Shown here: piece by piece, positions 37,201 to 45,540 of the stretch | Layout: each line of letters opens with the position of its first letter | How positions within the stretch are numbered: position 1 is the stretch's first letter | Translations under genes and position numbers: made by a program | The notes under the pieces: model-generated | Databases searched by the model: none | Seen by the model: the letters and a program-made list of their open reading frames with translations, nothing else | What the model was told of the DNA's origin: nothing | Source of the DNA: Planctomycetaceae bacterium | Lineage (GTDB): Bacteria > Planctomycetota > Planctomycetia > Planctomycetales > Planctomycetaceae | Direction: 5' to 3' | DNA: 64,000 bases | Assembly: GCA_016795145.1 (NCBI GenBank) | Contig: JAEUII010000440.1 | Span: forward strand, 1 to 64,000

Positions 37201-39732
37201 TGTTGGATGCCAGGCAGCGCAGGCGACGCCAAGCCCGTTTGATTCGAACGTGGCAAGCGGTTCACCCGTTTCGCCTGACCAAACCTGCGTCGATGCGGAT
37301 GAAGAATAAGAGCCGCCATTGGTCACTTCCGCGCTGACCACAAAACGACGACCTTCGGTAGAAAACGAAATATTGTTAACAGGGTGGTAAATCGCCTGGA
37401 CTGACTTCACCAGCCGACGTGCTTCAAGATCCCAAAGCTGCACATGTCCCGTGGCATCCCCGATGATCAACACTCGGCCATTCGGGCTGACTTTCATTAC
37501 GGTGAGTGGTGCCCGGGCTGATGTCGTATCGCCGGTGGCGGGCATCTCCATTGCAATCAGTTGTCGACCTGCTTCCAGGTCGATCAAGTGGATCTTGTGA
37601 TCTGCGCTCACCGTAACCGCGCTCTGCTCGTTCAGACAAAAAGCGACATCCAGCAACTTCGATCTCGGATTCGCATCCACTCTGGGAACTGTTTCGTATC
37701 CGATATCCATTTCCAGCGTTCGCGTTCCCGAATTTGCATCCCACAACGCCAGCGTTCCGTCCAATCCGGACGTCAGGACTCTGGTGCCATCAGAAGAACA
37801 GCATGCCGCTGTAAACAGGAGCTGTTGCCGATTCACCATTTGTGATGTCGGCTGGTCGTTGCCAATGCGGTAGATGTATCCACTTCCGTTGCCCACCACC
37901 ACAAGCCCACGACCACCTGGAAACCATGCCATGTCAGTTATGACCAAAGCACGTGGGACATCCAGAATTGTGGAAGGGATGACACGTGCCGCTGCAGCGT
38001 AAAGAGCGCCTCTTGTCTGTGGGGCCGGATGTCTCTGGACGGCTTCAATGCTCAAGAGTGTGGCTAACTCAGGGTCACCCGCTTCGATGAGACTTTTCGA
38101 GTGACTGGCAAGGGATATCCCGACCGTTTCCTGTTGTGCCTTGTGAGCCAGTTTTTCAGCCAGGTCCTTGTCGCGAATCGTATTGCTCAACACGGCGTTC
38201 CGCTTCTCCGCCTCGGTTCGGTTGCTGTACTCCATCACAGTGATAACGCACATCGCTCCGATCGTTGTCAACAGAGCGAGCATGCTGGCAATGGTCAGTC
38301 CCTGGTTGCGACTGACCCACTTCTTCAGGCGAGTGACCATCCCTGTCCTGTGAGCCGACACAATTCTCTGCGACAGATAGGCTCGCAGGTCTTCGGCGAG
38401 GTCGGCAGCGGACTGATATCGGTCCGCCATGTTTCTGTTCATGGCCTTCTGCGCAATGGCGACCAGTTCCGGTGCTGCTTTTCGATTCAGTTCGCGAATG
38501 TCCTTTGGAGGACCGTCGATGACCTGCCGGATGACACTCATGCCCGAAGGAGGCGGATCGCTCCAGTAGGGCCGTTGCCCCGTCAGAATCTCATACAGAA
38601 TCGCACCGGCGGCGTAGACATCGGTGCGACAATCAAGCTCGTCTAGCTTTCCCGCCGCCTGTTCCGGAGGCATGTAAAACGGAGTGCCGATGGCAGCCCC
38701 GTACATTGTCTTGTAGCTGGATGATTCATCCTGACTGTACACCGACGGAGCAAATTCGGCTTCGGCTTCGCCAAGGACTTTCGCCAGTCCCCAATCCATC
38801 ACATAGACTTCACCGAACTTACCGACCATCACGTTGGATGGTTTCAGATCGCGGTGAATTACTTCTCTGGAATGTGCGAAGGCGAGCGTTTCGCACACAC
38901 GAATCATCGCGTCAGTAATGCGAGACAGCGTCCACTGATCAGAGCCGTTTCGATGTTCCTGAAGGACGTGCTTCAGCGTGTGTCCCTCAACGTACTTCAT
39001 CGTGAAGTACAGTCGATCGTTTTCGTCCCTTGCGAGTTCATGGATGGGAACAACGCCAGGGTGGTCCAGGCGACCGGTGATCTGAGCCTCGCGAATGAAC
39101 CGTTGAAGTGTTCCGGCATCGACCGTCTTTCGCGCCGATGAGCCAGTTCCTTCCTGTCCTCGAATCACTTTCAGCGCGATGGTGCGCTGAAGTCGCTGAT
39201 CATGCACGCGCAGCACAACGCCCATGCCGCCTCGATCAATTTCCTGTTCGACGACATACTTATGAAGCGCATCGTGCGATGGAATGATCTCGGAGATCGT
39301 GGATTCCGAATCAGGTTTTGCAACGCTGATGCTTGCTGGTTTTGAGCCCGTGACTTTTGGGTCGTCGGTCTTTTTGGGCGTCTGCGAGATGATCACGGTT
39401 TCAGGCGAATCTGAGCCTGAATTGGATTCTGTCGATGCTGGCTTCGACGATTCCGGCGGCATGGGGCCTGGAGTTCTGGGCTTTACTTCCAGCTTTGCGG
39501 GATCATTGGCTGCGTCATTGCCGGGGCGAGTTTCCAGGTTGGCAGACTGATGTTCGTCGGCAATTGCCCTGAGCTGCCGCAACAGCCGCTCTCGAAGTGT
39601 TTCAGGAACGCGCGCGGTGAATTTCGTGAAGTCCGGCAATCGTCCGATTCGCGAAAGTTCGTTGCGGAATTCCTGGCAGGCTGCATCCAGTCTTCGCTGA
39701 TCGTCGTGTGAGAGTTGCCCTCTGTCAGTCAT
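34294..39732 (-). CDS. Ser/Thr kinase with WD40 propeller region and C-terminal malectin-like domain
   Basis: 1,812 residues. A disordered, charged N-terminus (1-150) precedes a kinase domain (~158-450): IDRGGMGVVL, Lys188, HRDLKPSN (293 on), a DWGLAK variant of DFG, and IGTPFYMPPEQ. A transmembrane helix follows (~ GLTIASMLALLTTIGAMCVI), then a charged helix with DKDLAEKLAHKAQ, and some 1,000 residues of WD40-type repeats (for example GHVQLWDLEARRLV, GTVRLWNAE, SARVWQIS), a helical section, and a last ~150 residues of malectin-like carbohydrate-binding fold (VRFNCGGDHYIAANGDVWMAD, GEYTVMLGFAEIY, FDLYFEELRG). Malectin domains bind glycans, so a sugar-sensing receptor kinase is plausible; topology relative to the single helix would put it outside. 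It may be co-transcribed with the small protein behind it. Confidence 0.93.
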   Translation of the reverse strand: MTDRGQLSHDDQRRLDAACQEFRNELSRIGRLPDFTKFTARVPETLRERLLRQLRAIADEHQSANLETRPGNDAANDPAKLEVKPRTPGPMPPESSKPASTESNSGSDSPETVIISQTPKKTDDPKVTGSKPASISVAKPDSESTISEIIPSHDALHKYVVEQEIDRGGMGVVLRVHDQRLQRTIALKVIRGQEGTGSSARKTVDAGTLQRFIREAQITGRLDHPGVVPIHELARDENDRLYFTMKYVEGHTLKHVLQEHRNGSDQWTLSRITDAMIRVCETLAFAHSREVIHRDLKPSNVMVGKFGEVYVMDWGLAKVLGEAEAEFAPSVYSQDESSSYKTMYGAAIGTPFYMPPEQAAGKLDELDCRTDVYAAGAILYEILTGQRPYWSDPPPSGMSVIRQVIDGPPKDIRELNRKAAPELVAIAQKAMNRNMADRYQSAADLAEDLRAYLSQRIVSAHRTGMVTRLKKWVSRNQGLTIASMLALLTTIGAMCVITVMEYSNRTEAEKRNAVLSNTIRDKDLAEKLAHKAQQETVGISLASHSKSLIEAGDPELATLLSIEAVQRHPAPQTRGALYAAAARVIPSTILDVPRALVITDMAWFPGGRGLVVVGNGSGYIYRIGNDQPTSQMVNRQQLLFTAACCSSDGTRVLTSGLDGTLALWDANSGTRTLEMDIGYETVPRVDANPRSKLLDVAFCLNEQSAVTVSADHKIHLIDLEAGRQLIAMEMPATGDTTSARAPLTVMKVSPNGRVLIIGDATGHVQLWDLEARRLVKSVQAIYHPVNNISFSTEGRRFVVSAEVTNGGSYSSSASTQVWSGETGEPLATFESNGLGVACAAWHPTEPVLAFGLTDGTVRLWNAETASLLSVSDPQPDSVRKICFAPDGKQLATQSGATEIVLWHLVQDNGKPRLLQKDHLTGHKSQITHLEFDETGQLLLSGCRDSARVWQISAHRPVPSFGNTTNPYRLQISPVGDCVFAADSDEAKGYLWRFSDLQPLVLEFGGMLNMAGFSRDGDHLVAMLTDGTCKVFSTETGALESTVQNSFRAWGHALSGQSLALTGELGTTLWNLATGTLIRTVSKESASSHVLAGDGTILIADPQVDNTRILTKTDLVTGATTTIENAIVRGQVLTSASGRLLSVTNELKGDSTSSFAQISVVDVEAGKVLFTTNADNAEVLYSSISRDDSRLLIAYFSHPSCAAEIYSIPDGRRLQQLGEPREEVPGFSPLLEKIVTRSPALGTRLWNVRDGKIINKLDPTPATGTVDFSSDGASCAIRYESQPGADGLGFGTVSLWETKTGTLITALPGQNAFREGSAFAADSKLFLTLSGAGCLRLWPIDIKGLNFASLNRRLTKDEKEMYGLGGAPRQVTSGSTPESAWPDLDEKIRLLIPVTTERRQSTWSLLEEVEKWLAKSDSAEEKSLALNSVDRLITGSFDTDPEVLSRIASLHQTYGNKVDAARMMEDAARHPRALSLSDKLAGFRNAIAPAVVSERAVDEMFESAELNAGRSDMLDKTMSWAEKNSPHFDSYIKARKLQLEEQFSDAVKIFESIIDDRETGPETVLHCAECLLELGQPEQAHKVLHASLTRDQVASPDVWNLWLQVGFHDLKLTPQQLLDSMPANQPRPSGDKPHRHHVVQLLTTLTASKPVRFNCGGDHYIAANGDVWMADAFYNSGFEYFGTLGDAALFSGPIRNTTDEVLYQSERYFDHTRTDLTPGYHIPLPDGEYTVMLGFAEIYQADRSYDVRVENTPVRSNYDPSRTEEDWATAQQIEIPILIEDGQFDLYFEELRGTDPKISCIQITPKPSGSVGQ

Positions 39733-39934
39733 AGCGACCGAATTCCTCGCCGTTGTGTCGAACCACGGTTGCCTTATGAGTGCTCACCAGGCAGGAGACC
39801 TCTGTGAGCCAGGATACCACCAGTTCCGGGCTACTCTATGGCAACTACTCAGGACTTGCACGTCAGTCCGATGACCTGGCTGCTGATGGTTGCTATTTGC
39901 TTCATGGTCTGCGAACGACCTCTTTGGGTTGGCA

Positions 39935-40216
39935 TTAGTCCTTCTGGCCGGGAGCTCGAAATCGTCCGAAGCGGAAGCCGCGCAGGGCTTCGTGCTTTGT
40001 CTTTCGGCCCGCGGTGCGCTGTCGCCAGAGTTTAAACGAGCATGCTGTGAGCTGAGTACGCATGAGCTTGATCACGTCGCCTGGCGTCAGGCCGAACTGT
40101 CGCTGAATGGAGTCGAAGGACGTTCGATCTTCCCACGCCATCTGGACGATTCTGTCGACGTCAGAATCCGTCAGTGGCTGCTGTAGCAGGTCCCGGTTTT
40201 CTTCGTGCTGCGGCAT
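39935..40216 (-). CDS. TIGR03643 / DUF2805 family protein
   Basis: 93 residues with the family pattern VDRIVQMAWEDRTSFDSI, QFGLTPGDVIKLMR and SFKLWRQRTAGRKTKH. The first part looks like a helix-turn-helix fold. The family is widespread among aquatic bacteria and its function is unknown. The gene lies 26 bases behind the FAD oxidoreductase on the same strand, so they are probably one operon; a link with pigment or light-related oxidoreductases has been noted elsewhere but is not shown here. Confidence 0.85.
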   Translation of the reverse strand: MPQHEENRDLLQQPLTDSDVDRIVQMAWEDRTSFDSIQRQFGLTPGDVIKLMRTQLTACSFKLWRQRTAGRKTKHEALRGFRFGRFRAPGQKD

Positions 40217-40242
40217 GGTTGCGGTGTCGCGCGACAGGTTCT

Positions 40243-41229
40243 CTACAGGTTGACCATTCTGCAGGCGGCGTCGATTCCGGAAAGAAACGCACCTTCAACG
40301 CGTCCGCCTGAGAGCCAGTCGCCGCAAACGATCAGGCGGTTTTCCCGATCCACCAGAGTTTTTCTCTCAGCGGGATCAGAGCCGAGGCTGTAACGCCAGC
40401 GGTGGGCCTGAAGAAAGTGAGATGATGGCAGTAGACGACCAACAATGTCCTCGAACGCCGCGAGTAGTTGCGGTGCGGCTTCTTCCGGAGACTGTTCCAA
40501 GTGAGCCATCGACCAATCCGCACTCGCGTGCAGGACCCATGCGTCAAGTGGTCGGTTTCGGCCCGGCTTGGAACTGTTGCGGGCGACCCATGACAGAGGT
40601 GAGCTATGCACAAAGGCACCGTCCCATGGGAGTTCTATCTTCGAGTCGAATGCGACCATTATGGCCCAGCATGGCGTCATTGGGATGGCAGCGGCCAAGG
40701 CTGCGAACGGATGGTCTTCCAGAAGAACCGCAGTTTGTGGTGATGGCAAGGTCACGACAAGAGTATGAAATGGACCATGAATTTCCTGAGTCGCCGTTGT
40801 GACCTTCCAGCCTGCGGCGTCACGATTGACTCGCACGACCTGGATGCCTGAATGCACATGAAGTCCAGCAGCGAGGTCCGCGGCCATGGCGGACATTCCC
40901 GGCGTACCGACATAACGGGGCAGGGGAGTTGTCTCCGAAACGACACCGTCCTCGAGGCGAACAATGCGGCCGTGCCATTCCGCCACGACTCCTCGCCGCA
41001 TCCAGTCGGCCGTTACCTTCTGAAATCGCGAATCACGCGCTGTGAAATACTGAGCCCCGTGATCGAACTCGCACCCTGGATCGACGCGTCGAGTTGCCGT
41101 GCGACCACCGGGCAAACGGCCTTTGTCGAACAAGGTGACGTCGAAGCCGCCGGCTGCCAGTTCACGTGCACACGTCAGGCCGGCAATTCCGGCACCGATG
41201 ATCGCGACTGTCTGTTGATGCGATTCCAT
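40243..41229 (-). CDS. FAD-dependent oxidoreductase, renalase/amine-oxidase-like
   Basis: 328 residues with the dinucleotide-binding start AIIGAGIAGLTCARELAAGG (G12-x-G14-x2-G17), the second-half FDKGRLPGGRTATRR, and FDHGAQYFTARD, which are features of the renalase-like group of FAD amine oxidases. The C-terminus (LIVCGDWLSGGRVEGAFLSG) is the FAD-contacting GD motif. It probably oxidises a small molecule using FAD and NAD(P)H or oxygen; the substrate is unknown. It is the first gene of a likely two-gene operon with the TIGR03643 protein. Confidence 0.88.
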   Translation of the reverse strand: MESHQQTVAIIGAGIAGLTCARELAAGGFDVTLFDKGRLPGGRTATRRVDPGCEFDHGAQYFTARDSRFQKVTADWMRRGVVAEWHGRIVRLEDGVVSETTPLPRYVGTPGMSAMAADLAAGLHVHSGIQVVRVNRDAAGWKVTTATQEIHGPFHTLVVTLPSPQTAVLLEDHPFAALAAAIPMTPCWAIMVAFDSKIELPWDGAFVHSSPLSWVARNSSKPGRNRPLDAWVLHASADWSMAHLEQSPEEAAPQLLAAFEDIVGRLLPSSHFLQAHRWRYSLGSDPAERKTLVDRENRLIVCGDWLSGGRVEGAFLSGIDAACRMVNL

Positions 41230-41623
41230 AGCAATCCGGTGATTGTGTCATGGGCAGTACGTTGTGATCTGTTCGGGTTGTAGTACCACGCCGACAAGTG
41301 GCGAGTCTTTTCCTGTCAGAACACCTGCGGGAATTTCCTGGTTGCAGTGCGGAAGTCCTTGCGTGCCGTTGCCCACGGGCAAAGCAACAGCCTCTTTCAA
41401 AAGCACTGAATGATTCCTATGACCAGCCAGCCGGCAGAAAATGGTCTGGTCACATCCACGGGGAGAGTTGTTGCAGACGCCCGACTACTGTCGCTGGCTG
41501 TTCGAGTCTTATTTGTCCTCATGCTCGCACAGCGCGCATGTTTTTGGTGAGCGAACAACGTGAGCGACAAACAGCCAACGGGCAGGCAGGCTCCTTTGGG
41601 ACAAGGGCGGTCAACTCTTGTTA
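41230..41623. repeat. Intergenic region with inverted, degenerate copy of the CAAGGGGC repeat
   Basis: No gene. At about 41540-41625 the plus strand has AGCGAACAACGTGAGCGA and GGCTCCTTTGGGACAAGGG, the reverse complement of the core of the repeats at 33.8-34.05 kb, with several mismatches. The rest of the interval shows nothing recognisable. Confidence 0.65.
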
Positions 41624-44158
41624 TCAGCCCTTGTTTGGGCGGACTGCCGGATTCCACAATTCAACTCCCCAGTCGTAGCCCGTTGTTTGCGAGGACAGAT
41701 CTCGTCCGAGGTGTCCCTGATTGTCCACCTGATCGGGGCCAATGCTGTAGATCACGACGCCGTCATTTGTACGACGATACCGAAGTGGCTGACCATCGAC
41801 TGGATCCTGAGGCACAGCGTCCAGACAGGATGGAACCAGCGACTCAATTCTGTCGGGCCAGTCTCCGTGTTTCATTCGATACCGTTCGACCGCACAGGCG
41901 GTCATGATTGAGTAACATTCGGCGAGGTGGATGTCGTTCTTTTCCACCAGGTTCAAAAAATAGGTTCTCCCTGTTTGGCCAGGTTCAAGGATCAGGCCGG
42001 AGATCAGGGATTGAGCCAGCGTCGTGCCAGCCCATGGCTCCGATGCGTTCTGCGTGTCGAGTGCTTTCGTCTGAACAAGCTGCTGCTCTGTCGGTTGTTT
42101 GGCAATCTCCAGAAATGCGGTGCAGCGATTCAGTACACCGACATGAATTCGGCGGATTTCCGCGACCGAAGGACGTTGTGAGCGATCTTTCGTTCCGGTG
42201 GCCATCTCCAGCAGTTCCTCATTGGCCACATCGCCCGCCGCAAGCGAACTCAGAAAGTAGTGCAGCGAAGCACGTTCGCCCTTTGCCACCTGAGTGAGCA
42301 ATGGGACAGCAGCCGCACTCTCAAATTCCTGTTGTAGTCCCTGGAGTTCTTCATCGGAGGACTCTCCATGTGCAAGAATGCGTTCCGCCGTTCGCGTTCC
42401 AAGACGAATGATGGCCGTGCGAATCAACTGCGTCACGAGTGTATGCTCATACTGATAGAATCCAGCCGTTCGCAGTATTGCATGGCAGTCAATCATGGCT
42501 CCTGGGTGATCGCGATCGTGGATCCGAAGCATCGCGTCGCATTGCAGCATCTTCGCCAGATTGCGGCCCACCTGATGATCTGGCAGCAACGTGGAAAGAA
42601 CATCCCGGCTGTGAACGGTGACGAAGTACCCTCGATCGTAGTCCAGGACTGACTTTGCCACATTCAGTGCCGGTGCCATCTCCTGCAGTCGAGTTCGAAT
42701 GAGCGTTACCTGATCGTCCGAAAGCCTCTGGCTCGCAGGAAGAGCAGCAATCGCATCAAACGCTTCATAGGTTTCGGGAATCATCCATGTGCCCTCTGAG
42801 TAAGGTCGCCCTGTCAGTTCGGCAACTGCTTTTCGAAACTCCGGAATCCTGAGTGCGCCGTTTTCGGAGTCTGCAAGCTCGGGTCGCTGTCGATCCAGAT
42901 CTTCAATGCGCCAGCCCGGGTCCGTTCGGTCAATCTCTTCGACGACGTCAGGCAGAATGTCCTTAGTATCATCCGATGCCGCTGTTTGTGTCTTCGTGAC
43001 GGCCGTATCAGAGGTTGCTGGATCTTTCGATCTGGAAACCAGAACGCCCAGCACAATGGCAAGCAGAACAACAACAGTGGCACTCAGGGCTGATACAGCC
43101 GGGTGCCTGCGAATTGATCGCCAGATCCGTTCGACGGAGCTGACAGGCCGAGCCAGGATCGGAGCGTCGTTAAGAAACCGCCTCAGATCTTCCGCGAACT
43201 CGTGGGCTGTGGAATACCGTTGGCTGGGTTCTCTGGACATGGCCTTGAGACAAATGGTCTCCAGATCTCGCGGAATCTTCGCATCACAGCTGCGAGGCGG
43301 CCGAGGCTCCTCATTCAGTACCTGATGCAGGAGCATTCGCGAATTCCCCTGAAACGGCAGCTGGCCAGTCAGGAGCTGATACAGAACCACGCCAAGACTA
43401 TAGACGTCACTCCGGCCATCGACAGAATGCGATTCGCCTCGTGCCTGTTCGGGAGACATGTAAGCCGGAGTACCAAGAATCTGGCCTTCCATGGTCATGG
43501 TCATCTCGCCGGCGTCACGTTTTGCGAGACCAAAATCCATCAGCCGTGGCGTGTAGGGTGTGGTCACGCCGGCATTCTGCGAGTTTCCGGAAGCGTCCTT
43601 CTCCAGCATGATGTTCGACGGTTTCACATCACGATGAATCACGCCATTCTGATGAGCATAGTGCAGTGCTTCTGCGAGCTGCGAAACCAGAGCCGCAGAG
43701 ACCTGAGCCGAAAGTCGCTGCCCGGTGAGGAAGTCAGCCAGCGTCACGCCTTCGATGAATTCGCTGACGAGGTACGGCAGTCCGTTGTCCTTGCCGACGT
43801 CAAAGACAGGAACAATCAATGGATGACGAAGTTGAGCAACGCTGCGCGCTTCGCGAAGAAAGCGATCGGCATCGCCACTGCTGCCAATATTTCCGCTTCG
43901 AGGAATCTTGATGGCCACGATGCGGCCAAGTTCTCTATCCCGCGCGCGATAGACGCAGCCAAAGGATCCCGCTCCCACCTCTTCCAGCAGATCAAACTTG
44001 CCGATCGCACGATGATCCTGCTGGATCCAGGTCGAAGTGTCACTGGATCCACTTCGAAAATCGGAACCACACACTGTGCACCGCATCTCTTCAGTGACGG
44101 TTGCTGCGGCATCGACAGGAGCGTTGCAATTTGGGCAATAGAGCGGCATAACAGTCAT
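41624..44158 (-). CDS. Ser/Thr kinase with N-terminal zinc ribbon and pseudopilin-like C-terminal tail
   Basis: 844 residues. The N-terminus MPLYCPNCNAP...RCTVCG (Cys 8, 11, 27, 30) is a zinc ribbon. The kinase domain (~53-340) has VGAGSFGCVYRA, Lys84, HRDVKPSN, DFGLAKRD and LGTPAYMSPEQARGE. One transmembrane helix follows (VVVLLAIVLGVLVS). The outer part is helical, and its end (VERYRMKHGDWPDRIESLVP, DPVDGQPLRYRR, VIYSIGPDQVDNQG) matches the periplasmic C-terminal module of many planctomycete proteins that resembles the T2SG-type pseudopilin sequence 'YxxxxGxxPxxLxxL'. It ends close to the intergenic repeat. A start at 44149 is also possible. Signal and targets are unknown. Confidence 0.9.
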   Translation of the reverse strand: MTVMPLYCPNCNAPVDAAATVTEEMRCTVCGSDFRSGSSDTSTWIQQDHRAIGKFDLLEEVGAGSFGCVYRARDRELGRIVAIKIPRSGNIGSSGDADRFLREARSVAQLRHPLIVPVFDVGKDNGLPYLVSEFIEGVTLADFLTGQRLSAQVSAALVSQLAEALHYAHQNGVIHRDVKPSNIMLEKDASGNSQNAGVTTPYTPRLMDFGLAKRDAGEMTMTMEGQILGTPAYMSPEQARGESHSVDGRSDVYSLGVVLYQLLTGQLPFQGNSRMLLHQVLNEEPRPPRSCDAKIPRDLETICLKAMSREPSQRYSTAHEFAEDLRRFLNDAPILARPVSSVERIWRSIRRHPAVSALSATVVVLLAIVLGVLVSRSKDPATSDTAVTKTQTAASDDTKDILPDVVEEIDRTDPGWRIEDLDRQRPELADSENGALRIPEFRKAVAELTGRPYSEGTWMIPETYEAFDAIAALPASQRLSDDQVTLIRTRLQEMAPALNVAKSVLDYDRGYFVTVHSRDVLSTLLPDHQVGRNLAKMLQCDAMLRIHDRDHPGAMIDCHAILRTAGFYQYEHTLVTQLIRTAIIRLGTRTAERILAHGESSDEELQGLQQEFESAAAVPLLTQVAKGERASLHYFLSSLAAGDVANEELLEMATGTKDRSQRPSVAEIRRIHVGVLNRCTAFLEIAKQPTEQQLVQTKALDTQNASEPWAGTTLAQSLISGLILEPGQTGRTYFLNLVEKNDIHLAECYSIMTACAVERYRMKHGDWPDRIESLVPSCLDAVPQDPVDGQPLRYRRTNDGVVIYSIGPDQVDNQGHLGRDLSSQTTGYDWGVELWNPAVRPNKG

Positions 44159-44366
44159 CTGCAGGTTGACGAATCAGAGACTCACACATTGTGATTCGCA
44201 AATCGCAGGTCGACAAGTCGTTGGCACTCTCGGAAAAAGAGTTGGTCGGAAGTGTCCTCAGCCTCAGTTGAATCCGGTTGGATGCCAAACCACCGTGATC
44301 CATCTCACAGGATGGGTAAGACTCTGTTCGTGCTCCAGCCAACCCGGGTGTGGTCTTTGGTGGCGA

Positions 44367-45230
44367 TTACTTCGCTTCCGGTGACGATGGAATGGCAGGA
44401 GATTTGTCTCCATTGCCTTCACCCGTGCTGAGCTTTGCCTTCTGTTTCCTGCAGGTGTCGAGCGCAACCTGTGAGACGTCCTTGAGGTACTTATGGTACT
44501 TTCGAGGCAGTGATCTTTCAGGAGGCATGTCGTCGAACAGCCAGCAGTAGAACGCGATGCCCGTCACGATGCCGCCAAGTTCGTTGGAGTGATTGCCGTC
44601 ATCGGCATGCAGTCGCTCTTTGGGAAATTTCTTCAGGACTTCATCCCACACCAGGCCAACCGGAACGACCTCCACCGGCGTGTCCGTTTTGCGATCCGCA
44701 TTGGCGGCGGTCGCGATTTGTTCGTAGATCCCCTGAATGCGTGGTCCATCACCAGCAATGCCATGCTGGCCCCATTCGGCAAACAACAGAACTCGCGTCT
44801 TCTTTTCGGAGAAGATCCGGGCAATGTCTGTCGCCGTTTGAGTCGAATACGAGTAACGACCGGACGAACTAATCTTCTGGCCCTGCAGCACCAGAATCCC
44901 AGGAGCATTGAAGTCCGGCTTTGAATAAGTCTCCTTATGAGCCTCAAGTGCATCCAGAAAGTCGACGACGACAGACTGACCAGAGACCTCTGGTTTGTCA
45001 TCGCGAGCTTTGATCATCTTTTGCAGATGATCGAATGGTGTGCCGATCAGAGAGTGGCTGTTTCCGATGAAGACGAAGCGAAACTTCACGGGATCTCTGC
45101 CGGCGGCCTCATCCGACTGGACTGCAGGTGACAAGGAACTCCGAGGTTCTTCGGCCACGACGGCGGATGTCGCCATCAATGACAGGCTGGTCAGGAGAAC
45201 TGCAATGGCTGGTCGGTTCAGTCGAGACAT
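44367..45230 (-). CDS. Exported SGNH-hydrolase-like protein
   Basis: 287 residues from ATG 45230, chosen because it opens with a clear signal peptide (MSRLNRPAIAVLLTSLSL..., cleavage near SAVVA-EE). The frame extends to 45467, but that part is encoded by a tandem repeat. FIGNSHS (Ser58) resembles block I of SGNH/GDSL-like esterases, FAEWGQHG is a possible block III, and HADDGNHSNELGG (Asp and His) a block V. Together these suggest a periplasmic or secreted esterase or a SGNH-fold relative. Substrate unknown. It stands alone on the minus strand between a kinase and a VWA-domain protein. Confidence 0.65.
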   Translation of the reverse strand: MSRLNRPAIAVLLTSLSLMATSAVVAEEPRSSLSPAVQSDEAAGRDPVKFRFVFIGNSHSLIGTPFDHLQKMIKARDDKPEVSGQSVVVDFLDALEAHKETYSKPDFNAPGILVLQGQKISSSGRYSYSTQTATDIARIFSEKKTRVLLFAEWGQHGIAGDGPRIQGIYEQIATAANADRKTDTPVEVVPVGLVWDEVLKKFPKERLHADDGNHSNELGGIVTGIAFYCWLFDDMPPERSLPRKYHKYLKDVSQVALDTCRKQKAKLSTGEGNGDKSPAIPSSPEAK

Positions 45231-45382
45231 GCGAGAGACAATCTGAGGAATCTGAATGGCCGGCCGCGACACACGCATTCCAGGAGTTGACGTACTCAGG
45301 ACTGCTGGCAGCCTGTTGATTAGAAGAACCTTCATAACCCGACACGTCAGTGAGGGATCGAAACTGCGGTGATGCTCAACAG

Positions 45383-45481
45383 TGATCCCTTGCTCACGCA
45401 GCGGGTTGAGACTGGTAATCCCTTGCTGACGCGGCGGGTTGAGATTGGTGATCCCTCGCTGACGCATCGGGTTGAGATCAA
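45383..45481. repeat. 33-bp tandem repeat, three units
   Basis: Units 45383-45415, 45416-45448 and 45449-45481, each like TGATCCCTTGCTGACGCAGC then GGGTTGAGACTGG, with 2-5 differences. Spacing is exact and there are no intervening spacers, so it is not a CRISPR array. On the minus strand it reads as a repeated Q/R-G-I-T-x-L-N-P peptide, but that lies upstream of the likely start. Confidence 0.95.
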
Positions 45482-45484
45482 ATT

Positions 45485-45518
45485 CAACGGGCGGCCAGGC
45501 AACGCTGGCTGCCCGTTG
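45485..45518. repeat. Hairpin-forming inverted repeat
   Basis: Arms CAACGGGCGGCCAG (45485-45498) and CTGGCTGCCCGTTG (45505-45518) pair at 13 of 14 positions around a 6-base loop. There is no T run, so it is not a typical rho-independent terminator, but it could end transcription of the VWA gene's antisense side or stabilise the RNA upstream of the SGNH-like gene. Confidence 0.8.
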
Positions 45519-45540
45519 GCAAGCTCACTGACGTGTTCGA

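Noticed and set aside
39838-40035. 65-codon plus-strand membrane-like frame
   Set aside because: It overlaps the end of the TIGR03643 gene antisense and has no ribosome-binding site; its hydrophobic stretch is short.
43202-44194. 330-codon plus-strand frame
   Set aside because: Antisense to the kinase domain at 41624-44158, no domain.
45383-45481. CRISPR array candidate
   Set aside because: Units are contiguous with no unique spacers and no cas gene is nearby; it is a simple tandem repeat.
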